NCBI RefSeq assembly: GCF_015207525.1
Contig: NZ_JADEWR010000004.1
Coordinates: 241,906-305,905 of the forward strand
Direction: 5' to 3'
Length of the DNA stretch: 64,000 nt
Source: Nodosilinea sp. LEGE 06152
GTDB taxonomy: Bacteria > Cyanobacteriota > Cyanobacteriia > Phormidesmidales > Phormidesmidaceae
In this document: positions 35,672 through 44,195 of the stretch, in pieces
How the letters are laid out: each line of letters begins with the position of its first letter
Position numbering within the stretch: position 1 is the first letter of the stretch
Notes under the pieces: model-generated
The model's database searches: none
The model's input: only the letters and a program-made list of their open reading frames with translations
What the model was told of the DNA's origin: nothing
Program-made: the position numbers and the translations under genes

Positions 35672-36841
35672 TCAAACTTCCACAGGTGGAGCCTCGGCAT
35701 CGACGGCGCGGGTGGGCAACTCAGTCATAGCGGTTTGCTCGATCAGGCGATCCACGACCTGTCGCAAATCCCCTGTTTCTTTCAGCCATTGGCGTTGACG
35801 GCTGGCGGCATTTCCAAAGGTCAAAATTCTCTGGACTGCCGAGTAGACAACCTCCCAGTCGTGGTTGGCCTGTAGGGCTGGTTTTAAAGTGTCCAGCATT
35901 TGGTTGATGTAGGTGCTGGCGGGGACAGCCGCCGAGGCTTTCACTTCGATCAAATCACCGGTTAGACCATAGCGGGCAGCCGTCCAGTGGGCAGCTTTTA
36001 ACAGCTCAGATTTGATCGGGGGACAGGGTTCTCCGGCCCGTGCCGCCTCGGTGCTAGTCCGCACAATGCCCCGCACCAGTCCGGCCATCATGATGGCTTC
36101 GTCAATGCTTAGACACACATCAGCAATGCGAAACTCTAGCGTCGGAAAGGCCTTTGACAGGCGAATATCCCAGTACAGCTTAGTAATGTCGGGCATAACG
36201 CCAGCCCGAATCAGGCCCTCCACAAATGTAGAGTACTCGCTGTGGTTAGCAAAGTAAGGCGGCGGGCCAGCCGTCGGTAAACGAGACCACAGTTCGGTGC
36301 GAAAGCTGTCGTAACCGGTGTCGCGGCCTTCCCAAAACGGAGAATTGGCGGTGAGGGCCAGCAGAGGGGCGAGCCACAGCCGACAGCGATTGACAACATC
36401 AATAGCCAGGTCGGGCTGGTCTCGAAATTCGCTGCCGTTAAGCCCCACATGAACGTGACAGCCAAAAATAATCAGGTCGCGGCTCGTCTGCTGCAATGTT
36501 TCGGCCAGCTGGTGATAGCGCGCCTTGTCGGTTAAAGTTTGGTCTTGCCAGGCCGAAAAGGGATGAGTACCGGCAGCGACAACCGCTACTCGCTGCTCCT
36601 GGGCAGCGGTAATGACCGTCTGACGCGATCGCACCAGCTCCTGCCGCAATTCCTCCAGCGAATGACAGACATCGGTGGCAATTTCGATCTGACAACGGTG
36701 CAGCTCTGCCTGCACCCGGTCAGGATGCTGCTGAGTATTGGCAGTAGCTAAGACCTTACCAGCCCGACCACACAACTCACGGGTGTCAGGATCGACAAGC
36801 TGATACTCTTCCTCAACGCCGAGGGTGTAAACATCAGGCAT
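35672..36841 (-). CDS. YbdK-type carboxylate-amine ligase (glutamate-cysteine ligase family 2)
   Basis: ATP-grasp-like GCS2 family enzyme, 389 aa. The N terminus TLGVEEEYQLVDPDTREL is the metal/ATP signature, followed by AELHRCQIEIATDVCHSLEELR, FGCHVHVGL (conserved HVHVG), and the LEFRIADVCLSIDEAI block. It resembles both YbdK and the cyanobacterial GshA-related group, so it may make gamma-glutamylcysteine or a related gamma-glutamyl amide. The weak point is the acceptor amine; YbdK itself has low glutamate-cysteine ligase activity. No gshB is adjacent. Confidence 0.87.
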   Translation of the reverse strand: MPDVYTLGVEEEYQLVDPDTRELCGRAGKVLATANTQQHPDRVQAELHRCQIEIATDVCHSLEELRQELVRSRQTVITAAQEQRVAVVAAGTHPFSAWQDQTLTDKARYHQLAETLQQTSRDLIIFGCHVHVGLNGSEFRDQPDLAIDVVNRCRLWLAPLLALTANSPFWEGRDTGYDSFRTELWSRLPTAGPPPYFANHSEYSTFVEGLIRAGVMPDITKLYWDIRLSKAFPTLEFRIADVCLSIDEAIMMAGLVRGIVRTSTEAARAGEPCPPIKSELLKAAHWTAARYGLTGDLIEVKASAAVPASTYINQMLDTLKPALQANHDWEVVYSAVQRILTFGNAASRQRQWLKETGDLRQVVDRLIEQTAMTELPTRAVDAEAPPVEV

Positions 36842-37172
36842 GGTTTTGCCCTACCTCTAATAGCCCTAGAATGGCACCTTTGAGGGCTACTGCGCGTCTG
36901 TCTATAGAACGATAGAGGTGGCTGGGGTGGCCGCTGGAGTGGCTACCCCAGTCACAGCGCGCCCGGATGCCCGAGACTTTGGTCATGCCTACCGCTTAGC
37001 CCCAGCGCAATACTATCCAACCAACGTTGGAGCGCTCGTCGGCAACGCCATCAAAAAAAGGGCTCGATCAAACTGCCTGCAGCACCAAGTTGCTACACGA
37101 GTTTCACTTTAAGAAAGTAACCGATCAGGCGAGCTCCCCAAAACCGCTTGGTTCCAGGGGGTTTGCAAGAAA
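36842..37172. other. Spacer between the YbdK-type gene and tRNA-Thr
   Basis: About 330 bases with no credible gene; short frames here do not resemble known proteins. The promoter of the minus-strand ligase gene should lie at its left end. Confidence 0.35.
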
Positions 37173-37245
37173 AGCTGGTGACAAGACTCGAACTTGCGAC
37201 CGGCTGATTACAAATCAGCTGCTCTACCAACTGAGCTACACCAGC
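37173..37245 (-). tRNA. tRNA-Thr (anticodon UGU)
   Basis: Minus strand 37245-37173, 73 nt: acceptor GCTGGTG pairs with CACCAGC, D arm GCTC-AGTTGGTA-GAGC, anticodon stem around loop TTTGTAA (anticodon TGT), T loop TTCGAGT. No encoded CCA. Confidence 0.96.
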
Positions 37246-37305
37246 AAAAGCATACTCAGTATAGCAACCTTAGCAGGCCGCTTCATCATCTGCAGAAACC
37301 GATTG

Positions 37306-38760
37306 CTAAGACCCTACTTCGTCGGCGGTTTCCAATTCGGGGGCGGGTTCAGCCGGAGAAACCTCGCCGTCGTCTTCTTTAAACACAACTCGCAGCAGGG
37401 GCGGAGCCAAGAACGTGGTGAAGATTACCATCACAATAATGGCTGCATCCAGCGATTCTGTAAGCACGCCGCTGGCGGCCCCGACACCAGCAAACACCAG
37501 GCCCACCTCCCCCCGAGGAATCATGCCAACTCCCACCGCCAGACGGTTGATGCCCGGTTGGCCAAAGATGACAAAGCCTGCGATCACCTTACCGATGATG
37601 GCAACAACCACCAGAAATGAGGCAATGATCAACCCGGCCCGATTAGCGGGCTCTAGGGGGTTGAGCACGCTTAAATCGGTGCGCGCCCCCACAGTGATAA
37701 AGAAAATCGGCACCAGCATGTCAGCAATGGGGCTGATTTGCTCCTCTAGCTCCTTGTGCTTAGAGGTTTCGGCCAGAATGAGACCAGCTGCAAAGGCACC
37801 CAAAATGGCCTCTAGCTGAATGGCGGCGGCAATATAGGCCAGCACAAAGGCAAAAATTAGCGAGCTAATGATGACCTGACCCCGGGTCCGCATCTGGTTG
37901 ACCACCATGACAAAGTAGGGGCTAAGCAGTCGGCCAATCAAAATCGACCCAACCAAAAATGTGGCCGCTCCAGCAATCAGATAGACCACGTTAAGAATTT
38001 CGATTTCGCCGGTTTTAGCCAAACTGGCTACGACGGCCAGCACAATGATGCCGAGCACGTCATCGAGTACGGCGGCCCCAATGATGATTTGTCCTTCTTT
38101 GGAGCTGAGCTGCTGCATTTCGGCCAGCACCTTGGCGGTAATACCAATGCTGGTGGCGGTGAGAGCCGCCCCGGCAAATACTGCCGGAATGGTGTCGATG
38201 CCAAACAGTGCAATTAGCCCAGCTGTACCGGCAGCGAAGGGGGCAACAACCCCAACGACGGCAACCATGGCGGCCTGAGGGCCAACCCGAATCAGTTCTT
38301 TGAGGTCAGACTCTAGACCAATTTCAAAAAGTAGAATGATGACTCCTAGCTCAGCCAGGATAGAAATCACCTCGCTTTCGCCCTGAAATACCCGCAGCAA
38401 CCCCTCTGGCGATTGGCCAGCGGTCATGCCCACCAGTTTCATGAGCAGCGACGGCACTTCGACGCCGCCCTCGGGAAACACAATCAGGTGCAGAGCCGAG
38501 ACGCCAACAATGACGCCCCCCACTAGCTCTCCCAAGACCGCAGGCAGGTTGATGCGAGCGCATAGCTCACCGCCAATCTTGGCGGCCAGGTACACCACAA
38601 TTAAACTCAGCAGCACGCTGGCCAGCACTAGGGGTTCTAGTTCCGCTTCCGATTCGGCTACTTCGGCCAACCAGGGACCAGGGCCAGCCAGGGAAGGGAA
38701 AAAGGGGGTGGAAGAACTAATCAGGTCGCTGCCGATGAGGGCACTCATCCAATTCGCCAT
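37306..38760 (-). CDS. nhaS3: Na+/H+ antiporter, CPA2 family (NhaS3-like)
   Basis: Monovalent cation/proton antiporter, 484 aa with about 12-13 hydrophobic helices. CPA2 landmarks: VLGELVGGVIVGVSALHL, LAELGVIILLFEIGLESDLKEL, TATSIGITAKVLAEM and the ion-binding DD motif in LDDVLGIIVLAVV (about residues 231-232). The acidic C-terminal tail (EDDGEVSPAEPAPELETADE) has no TrkA-N domain, which distinguishes it from KefB/KefC. Sequence and length fit Synechocystis NhaS3 (Sll0689), essential and thylakoid-located (family knowledge). It is monocistronic, just downstream of the Nit-type amidase in the same orientation. Confidence 0.88.
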   Translation of the reverse strand: MANWMSALIGSDLISSSTPFFPSLAGPGPWLAEVAESEAELEPLVLASVLLSLIVVYLAAKIGGELCARINLPAVLGELVGGVIVGVSALHLIVFPEGGVEVPSLLMKLVGMTAGQSPEGLLRVFQGESEVISILAELGVIILLFEIGLESDLKELIRVGPQAAMVAVVGVVAPFAAGTAGLIALFGIDTIPAVFAGAALTATSIGITAKVLAEMQQLSSKEGQIIIGAAVLDDVLGIIVLAVVASLAKTGEIEILNVVYLIAGAATFLVGSILIGRLLSPYFVMVVNQMRTRGQVIISSLIFAFVLAYIAAAIQLEAILGAFAAGLILAETSKHKELEEQISPIADMLVPIFFITVGARTDLSVLNPLEPANRAGLIIASFLVVVAIIGKVIAGFVIFGQPGINRLAVGVGMIPRGEVGLVFAGVGAASGVLTESLDAAIIVMVIFTTFLAPPLLRVVFKEDDGEVSPAEPAPELETADEVGS

Positions 38761-38862
38761 GCAGACCGCTACAACTCATCCCATACAATGTACATGAGAT
38801 TTCTCCCTGCAAAGAGTTCGTGGGGATCGTTCTAGCCGTGGTTCTGCCTAAAGAAACTGGCG

Positions 38863-39675
38863 TTAGGGAAAAACTCGGTGGGCTAAAGACGGCATTTGGC
38901 GTCGCACCTGGGAGATGCGATCGGGGTTGATTTCAGCGATCGCAACGCCTGTATCTACCCCAGCATCGGCCATCACTATGCCCCAGGGGTCAATGATCAT
39001 AGCGTGTCCGTGAGACTGGCGGCGGGCGTTGTGAAAGCCGGTTTGGGCGGGGGCAATTACGTAGCAGGTGTTTTCGATCGCGCGCGCCTTGAGCAGCACC
39101 TGCCAGTGGTCTTTGCCGGTGAATTCGGTAAAGGCGGCGGGCACCACCAGCACCTCAGCCCCCTGCTGTGACAGGTGGCGGTACAGCTCCGGAAAGCGCA
39201 CGTCGTAGCACACCGACAGCCCCAAAATGCCAAAGGGTTTAGAGGGAAACACGTCGGGCAGCAGATGGCCCGAAATCACGGTGTTCGACTCGCGGTAGGT
39301 GTTGCCGTCGGGCAGGTTGACGTCGAACAGGTGCACTTTTTCGTAGCGCAGCAGCTCCTGGCCCTCGGGAGAAACCAACAGCGCGGTGTTAAAGACTTTG
39401 CCTTCCTTAGCAGGTACCGGGTAGCCACCGCCAATCAGCGTCACCTGGTAGCGCTGGGCCATAGTTTTGAGAAAGGCTTCGCTGGCTCGGCTAATGGCGT
39501 CAGCCTCGGCAATCTTGGCGGCTTCATCGCCCAAAAACGAAAAATTTTCGGGTAGGCTGACCAGTTCTGCCCCCTGGCGCGCGGCCAGGTCGATTAGCTC
39601 TTCGGCCTGGGCCAAGTTTTTGGCCAAATCTGGCACACTGGTCATCTGTATAGCGGCGGCCCGATACGCTCTCAT
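38863..39675 (-). CDS. Nit-family carbon-nitrogen hydrolase (deaminated glutathione amidase-like)
   Basis: Nitrilase-superfamily amidase, 270 aa. The Glu-Lys-Cys triad is visible: PENFSF (Glu), RYEKVHLFDV (Lys) and LSVCYDVRFPELYRHL (Cys). It belongs to the Nit1/Nit2 branch: QMTSVPDLAKNLAQAEELI at the start and RRQMPSLAHRVF at the end. Nit1 hydrolyses deaminated glutathione, removing a side product of transaminases; omega-amidase activity is the alternative. Cytosolic. It begins about 100 nt upstream of the antiporter gene on the same strand. Confidence 0.9.
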   Translation of the reverse strand: MRAYRAAAIQMTSVPDLAKNLAQAEELIDLAARQGAELVSLPENFSFLGDEAAKIAEADAISRASEAFLKTMAQRYQVTLIGGGYPVPAKEGKVFNTALLVSPEGQELLRYEKVHLFDVNLPDGNTYRESNTVISGHLLPDVFPSKPFGILGLSVCYDVRFPELYRHLSQQGAEVLVVPAAFTEFTGKDHWQVLLKARAIENTCYVIAPAQTGFHNARRQSHGHAMIIDPWGIVMADAGVDTGVAIAEINPDRISQVRRQMPSLAHRVFP

Positions 39676-39795
39676 AAATTACCTGACTGGATGTGGAGGA
39701 ATCTGGAACAAATCTGTTCCCTACGCATCAATTTTATTCGCTCGGGGGAACGGTTTGCCCAGTTACACCAAAACAGCCTAAAGAATCGCGGCCGC

Positions 39796-40551
39796 CTAGG
39801 GAGCGGTGACCACCGTAATAGAGAGCGTCTCTGGCTCAGCGCTAATGGCAACAGGTGCCCCAGCGGGGATTGGTGGAGACTGATTACGCTGCGCAGCGCG
39901 CAGGGCGTCTAGCAGCCAGGGCTGAGCGGCGGCCCCAGGGGCGGCCAGGGCGACAAACTGGTTGGCGTAGACCACTTGGGCCATGGTGAGTGAAGCTCCA
40001 TCGCTGCGCGGCAGCACTAGGGTGGCCCGATCGCTCGCCAGTTCTACAGTAGCCAGGCCATCAACCGAGCGGCCGAGCGTGCGGTTAGCGGTGCCAGGGG
40101 TAAAAGTAAAGGCCAGCTGGGCATTGACCAGGGCTTTTTGCAGATCGCTAGCGGCAGGAGAGTTGGGGGCAGGGCTGGCCTTGGCCTGCCGATCGCGGGC
40201 GATCGCCCCATTACCCCGGTACTCCTCGACCTTAGCCTGGGCCTGGGCATAGTTGGCGTCATCGGTGGGCACGCTCTCCAGAGCGGCGATCGCCTGCCCC
40301 CACAGGTCGCTCACCCGTTGCCAGTCGGCCTGGGTTTGAGCCGTTTGAGCCGCTACCGCCGCCTGCCAGCCCAGGTCAGTGCCCTGCTGCCAGGGCGACA
40401 CCGCAAAATTGTTGAGAGTCAGCTCGGGTTCGGAAGGGTTACTCTGTCCATTGCTCTGGCCCAGATACGATAGGCCGATCGCGGCGGCGGCGATCGCTCC
40501 CACCCCGCCAATACTCCAGGCTAGGGGTGACTTCGCTAGATGCTGCACCAT
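39796..40551 (-). CDS. Hypothetical membrane-anchored protein
   Basis: A 251-aa product from ATG 40551, preceded by GAGG six bases upstream; the longer frame to 40662 lacks any ribosome site. One N-terminal helix (SIGGVGAIAAAAIGLSYLG, about 12-30) anchors it; the remainder is Ala/Gln-rich and carries a helical WQAAVAAQTAQTQADWQRVSDLWGQAIAALESVP segment resembling a TPR-like pair common in cyanobacterial anchored proteins. No catalytic motif. I do not recognise the family beyond that. Confidence 0.7.
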   Translation of the reverse strand: MVQHLAKSPLAWSIGGVGAIAAAAIGLSYLGQSNGQSNPSEPELTLNNFAVSPWQQGTDLGWQAAVAAQTAQTQADWQRVSDLWGQAIAALESVPTDDANYAQAQAKVEEYRGNGAIARDRQAKASPAPNSPAASDLQKALVNAQLAFTFTPGTANRTLGRSVDGLATVELASDRATLVLPRSDGASLTMAQVVYANQFVALAAPGAAAQPWLLDALRAAQRNQSPPIPAGAPVAISAEPETLSITVVTAP

Positions 40552-40769
40552 AAAAACCTCGCACCATCGGTAGACCCTTAGTTTTTCAACGCAGCCAAAG
40601 CCACAACCGGGAAGTTTTAGAGCGGGTTTTGCGACCTCAAATTGACCTAGGCATGTCAGCAATTTCGGCTAAAGGTCTGATGCTATCAGCATTGCCGCAC
40701 CCGGCCCAAAAATAGGTCAAGGGCTGTAGCTCCTGGGTCTTAGACCATCGGTGGCTATTGATGGCAGCT

Positions 40770-42407
40770 CTAGATTAAGCAGCTTAGATCGCCCGCTTTC
40801 TGACTGAATAGGAGATTTTCGCGGTAGTCAACTGGGCAATCAATAACGGCGGGCACGTTGTCTTCGAGTGCTGTTTTTAGAGTAGGAATAAAGTCTTCGG
40901 CTGACTCAATTCGGTAGCCCTTCAGGCCCATAGCCTCCGCCAATTTGACAAAGTCAGGGTTGGTAAAGTGAATGTAGGTTGACTCGCCATAGTAGTTCAT
41001 CTGCTTCCACTCGATCAGCCCATAGCCACCGTCGTTAAAGATAACGGTGACAAAAGGCGTGCCCACCCGCAGAGCGGTTTCGAGTTCCTGGCAGTTCATC
41101 ATAAAGCCGCCGTCGCCGGTCACCGCCACCACCTTGCGGTTGGGGTGCACCAGCTTGGCCGCCAGCGCCCCCGGCAGCGCAATGCCCATGGCCGCAAAGC
41201 CGTTTGAAATCAGGCAGGTGTTGGGGCGCAGGCAGTGGTAGTTGCGGGCCATCCACATTTTGTGGGCACCCACGTCAGAAATTACAATATCTTCGGCGCT
41301 GAGCACCTGGCGCAGGTCGTAGATCAGCTTTTGGGGCTTAATCGGGAAGCCGTAGTCGTCGGCGTATTGTTCATAATCGGCGCGAATTTCGTCGCGCACC
41401 TTGAGGCTAATGGGGTCAGGGTGGCCCTGGCGCTTCACCCGCTTAAGAATTTCCTCCAGCGAATCAGAAATATCGCCAATTACCTCTACTTTAGGAATGT
41501 AGCTGCTGTCGATTTCGGCGTGGGTGAGGTTGATGTGCAAAATCGGCAGGTTGCCCTCGGGATTCCATTTTTTGGGCGAATACTCGATCAGGTCGTAACC
41601 CACGGCAATGATCAAATCCGCCTGTTCCATGGCGCAGGTAATGTAGTCGCGCTGCTGCAACCCAATCGACCACAGCGCCAGCGGATGGGTATAGGGAATC
41701 ACTCCCTTGCCCATGAAAGTGTTGGCCACCGGAATGTTGAGCTGGGTGGCAAACTCAGTCAGGGCTTCACTGGCGCTGGCCCGAATAGCGCCGTTACCCA
41801 CCAAAATCATCGGGTTGCTGGCCTGGGAAATAGCGACAGCCGCCTGCTGAATGCTCTGAAGTGAAGCGTAGGTCTTTTCCTGGCTGTCTTTGCGCAGGGC
41901 GGCCCCGACCACCTCCATCTCGGCAATATTTTCGGGCAGATCGATGTGCACTGCGCCGGGTTTTTCGGCCTGGGCCAGCTTAAAGGCCTTACGCACAATC
42001 TCGGGGGTAATGCTGGGCCGCACAATCTGGGCATTCCACTTGGTAACCGGGGCAAACATGGCCACCAAATCGAGGTACTGGTGCGACTCGATGTGCATGC
42101 GATCGGTGCCTACCTGTCCGGTGATCGCTACCAGGGGGGCGCGATCTAGCGTCGCATCGGCCACGCCGGTCATCAGGTTAGTCGCCCCCGGCCCCAAAGT
42201 AGAAAGGCAAACCCCCGCCTTGCCGGTCAGCCGCCCGTAGACATCGGCCATAAAGGCCGCTCCCTGCTCGTGACGGGTGGTAATGAACTGAATGGACGAT
42301 CGCTTGAGCGCCTGGAGCAGCTGCAGGTTTTCTTCCCCCGGCAGACCAAAGATGTACTCGACGCCTTCGTTCTCAAGGCACTGGACAAGCAATTCGGCGG
42401 TGTTCAT
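40770..42407 (-). CDS. 2-oxoglutarate decarboxylase (thiamine diphosphate enzyme of the cyanobacterial TCA bypass)
   Basis: ThDP-dependent decarboxylase of 545 aa, often annotated as acetolactate synthase. It has the catalytic Glu in ITTRHEQGAAFMAD (about residues 48-53), the regulatory region of ALS-like proteins, and the ThDP/metal motif GDGGFMMNCQELETALRVGTPFVTVIFNDGGYG. The next upstream gene in the operon is a succinic semialdehyde dehydrogenase, the same partner as in Synechococcus PCC 7002 (A2770/A2771), where the pair was shown to convert 2-oxoglutarate to succinate. That context decides the call; by sequence alone ALS could not be excluded. It follows gabD by 95 nt. Confidence 0.87.
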   Translation of the reverse strand: MNTAELLVQCLENEGVEYIFGLPGEENLQLLQALKRSSIQFITTRHEQGAAFMADVYGRLTGKAGVCLSTLGPGATNLMTGVADATLDRAPLVAITGQVGTDRMHIESHQYLDLVAMFAPVTKWNAQIVRPSITPEIVRKAFKLAQAEKPGAVHIDLPENIAEMEVVGAALRKDSQEKTYASLQSIQQAAVAISQASNPMILVGNGAIRASASEALTEFATQLNIPVANTFMGKGVIPYTHPLALWSIGLQQRDYITCAMEQADLIIAVGYDLIEYSPKKWNPEGNLPILHINLTHAEIDSSYIPKVEVIGDISDSLEEILKRVKRQGHPDPISLKVRDEIRADYEQYADDYGFPIKPQKLIYDLRQVLSAEDIVISDVGAHKMWMARNYHCLRPNTCLISNGFAAMGIALPGALAAKLVHPNRKVVAVTGDGGFMMNCQELETALRVGTPFVTVIFNDGGYGLIEWKQMNYYGESTYIHFTNPDFVKLAEAMGLKGYRIESAEDFIPTLKTALEDNVPAVIDCPVDYRENLLFSQKAGDLSCLI

Positions 42408-42502
42408 AGCGTGTTAAGGAGGGGTAATTGGTCGCGAAAACGGGGGTGAATGGCAACCGATGCAACGGTGCTTAATGCGTTAGAACGTGGGGGATGGAGG
42501 GC

Positions 42503-43894
42503 CTACTTAACCCACACGGTTTTGATGTTGACGAACTCGTGAATACCCTGGCGGCCCAGCTCTCTTCCATATCCTGAGCGCTTAATACCGCCAAAGGGCA
42601 GGCGGGGGTCAGACTTTACCAAACCATTAATAAAGACTGCCCCAGCCTCCAGTTCGGCCATCAGGCGCTCTTGCTCAGCGGGGTCTTGGCTCCAGGCGCT
42701 GGCTCCCAGCCCAAAGGGAATGTCGTTGGCCCGCGCGATCGCCTCGTCTAAACTGGCAACGCGAAACACCAGCGCCACCGGGCCAAAGAACTCCTCCTGG
42801 TCGGCGGGGGTGCCGGGCGGCAGGGCGGCGAGAATGGTGGGCGGAAACCAGTTGCCGTTCTGCAAATCGGCGGGCAGCTTCGCCTTCAGCGCCGCAACAT
42901 CGCCACCGATGAGGGCGGTGCCCCCCGCGGCCAGGCAGGCGTTGACCTGCTGCTCTAGCTCGGCGGCAATGTCGGGGGTAGACATGGGGCCGACGGTAAC
43001 CCCGTCATTTAGAGGGTCGCCCACCACCAGGGCGGCAAATTTTTCGGTCAGCCCCTGCTCAAACTGATCAGCGATCGCCTCATGGACAATGAACCGCTTG
43101 GCGGCAATACACGACTGACCGTTATTGAGCATGCGGGCGGTGGCGGCGGTGGCGATCGCCGCATCCAAATCGGCACTGGGCATGACAATAAACGGATCGC
43201 TGCCGCCCAGCTCCAGCACCGTCTTTTTGATCTGCTGACCGCAGGCGGCGGCCAGGCTGGCCCCGGCAGGTTCGCTACCGGTTAGGGTGGCGGCTTTGAT
43301 GCGATCGTCGGTGACCAGCTTGGCAATGCGATCGCCCCCAATCAGCAGCGTCTGAAACGCCCCCTCCGGCAGCCCCGCCTTTTGAAAAATTTCCTCGATC
43401 GCCAGGGCGCACTGGGGCACGTTGGAGGCGTGCTTGAGCAGACCCACATTGCCCGCCATCAGGGCCGGGGCCGCAAAGCGAAACACCTGCCAAAACGGGA
43501 AGTTCCAGGGCATCACCGCCAGCACTGGCCCCATGGGCTGGTAGCGCACAAAACTGCGGCTGGCGTCGGTAGTGGCAGGCTCGTCGGCCAAAAACTCGGC
43601 TCCGTGGTCGGCGTAGTAGCGGCAGACCAGGGCGCTTTTTTCGACTTCGGCTACCGCCCCGGCCAGCGGCTTGCCCATCTCCAGGGTCATGATTTTGGCG
43701 TAGGCGGCTTTGTTGTCGTCAAGCACCTGGGCCGCCTGACGCAGCCAGGTAGCCCGCTGCTCAAACGATGTCTGACGGTAGGTGGTAAACGCTTTGGCCG
43801 CCAGGGCGAGCTTGTGCTCAACGTCGGCGTCGCTCAAAGGTTCAAAGGTCTTGAAAACTGCTCCGGTGGCGGGGTTAATACTACTAATGGGCAT
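42503..43894 (-). CDS. gabD: Succinic semialdehyde dehydrogenase (second enzyme of the TCA bypass)
   Basis: Oxidises succinic semialdehyde to succinate with NAD(P)+. The 463-aa product has the ALDH sites: Asn in MPWNFPFWQ, Glu in LELGGSDPF, Cys in NNGQSCIAAKRF, and the closing EFFGPVALVFRV. It is slightly shorter than typical ALDH, as in bacterial SSADH of the Sad/YneI type. It is the first gene of the operon with the decarboxylase (95-nt gap). Upstream, two alternative hairpins overlap its ribosome site (43898-43924), so expression may be regulated at translation. Confidence 0.88.
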   Translation of the reverse strand: MPISSINPATGAVFKTFEPLSDADVEHKLALAAKAFTTYRQTSFEQRATWLRQAAQVLDDNKAAYAKIMTLEMGKPLAGAVAEVEKSALVCRYYADHGAEFLADEPATTDASRSFVRYQPMGPVLAVMPWNFPFWQVFRFAAPALMAGNVGLLKHASNVPQCALAIEEIFQKAGLPEGAFQTLLIGGDRIAKLVTDDRIKAATLTGSEPAGASLAAACGQQIKKTVLELGGSDPFIVMPSADLDAAIATAATARMLNNGQSCIAAKRFIVHEAIADQFEQGLTEKFAALVVGDPLNDGVTVGPMSTPDIAAELEQQVNACLAAGGTALIGGDVAALKAKLPADLQNGNWFPPTILAALPPGTPADQEEFFGPVALVFRVASLDEAIARANDIPFGLGASAWSQDPAEQERLMAELEAGAVFINGLVKSDPRLPFGGIKRSGYGRELGRQGIHEFVNIKTVWVK

Positions 43895-43897
43895 GGT

Positions 43898-43924
43898 TTG
43901 ACCTCCTGTTGGTCAACTGAGGTC
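43898..43924 (-). promoter_or_regulatory. Ribosome-binding site of gabD in two alternative hairpins
   Basis: On the mRNA (minus) strand the Shine-Dalgarno AGGAGG precedes the ATG by a few bases. It can pair as GACCTC/GAGGTC (positions 43919-43924 with 43900-43905) or as TTGACC/GGTCAA (43898-43903 with 43911-43916). The two helices share bases and cannot coexist, and both occlude part of the ribosome site. An RNA thermometer or a simple attenuator would look like this; function is inference. Confidence 0.5.
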
Positions 43925-44195
43925 GGCGGCCAGTTCGATCGCGTCTACGGCACAGCTGCCCCTGGAACACGGCCGCTAGGTCGTACCCCCAGGGTCTTAG
44001 CTGGGTCTAAATCTCGACAACCCAGCCCGTCGGCTATGAACTGTATTGGCGCTCAGAACGAGGGTAGCTTTGGTCGTCAACCTCTAAACTAAGTCTCTCT
44101 TAACTGTGCCCTGAAGCACAAAAAGCTACCCTCCCATCCTATTACTTCTGCACAAAACATAGTGTTATGTAACGTTGACCAAATAGCGCCTGTTT

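Noticed and set aside
40770..42407. Acetolactate synthase large subunit (ilvB)
   Set aside because: Operon with SSADH and absence of ilvN favour the 2-oxoglutarate decarboxylase assignment.
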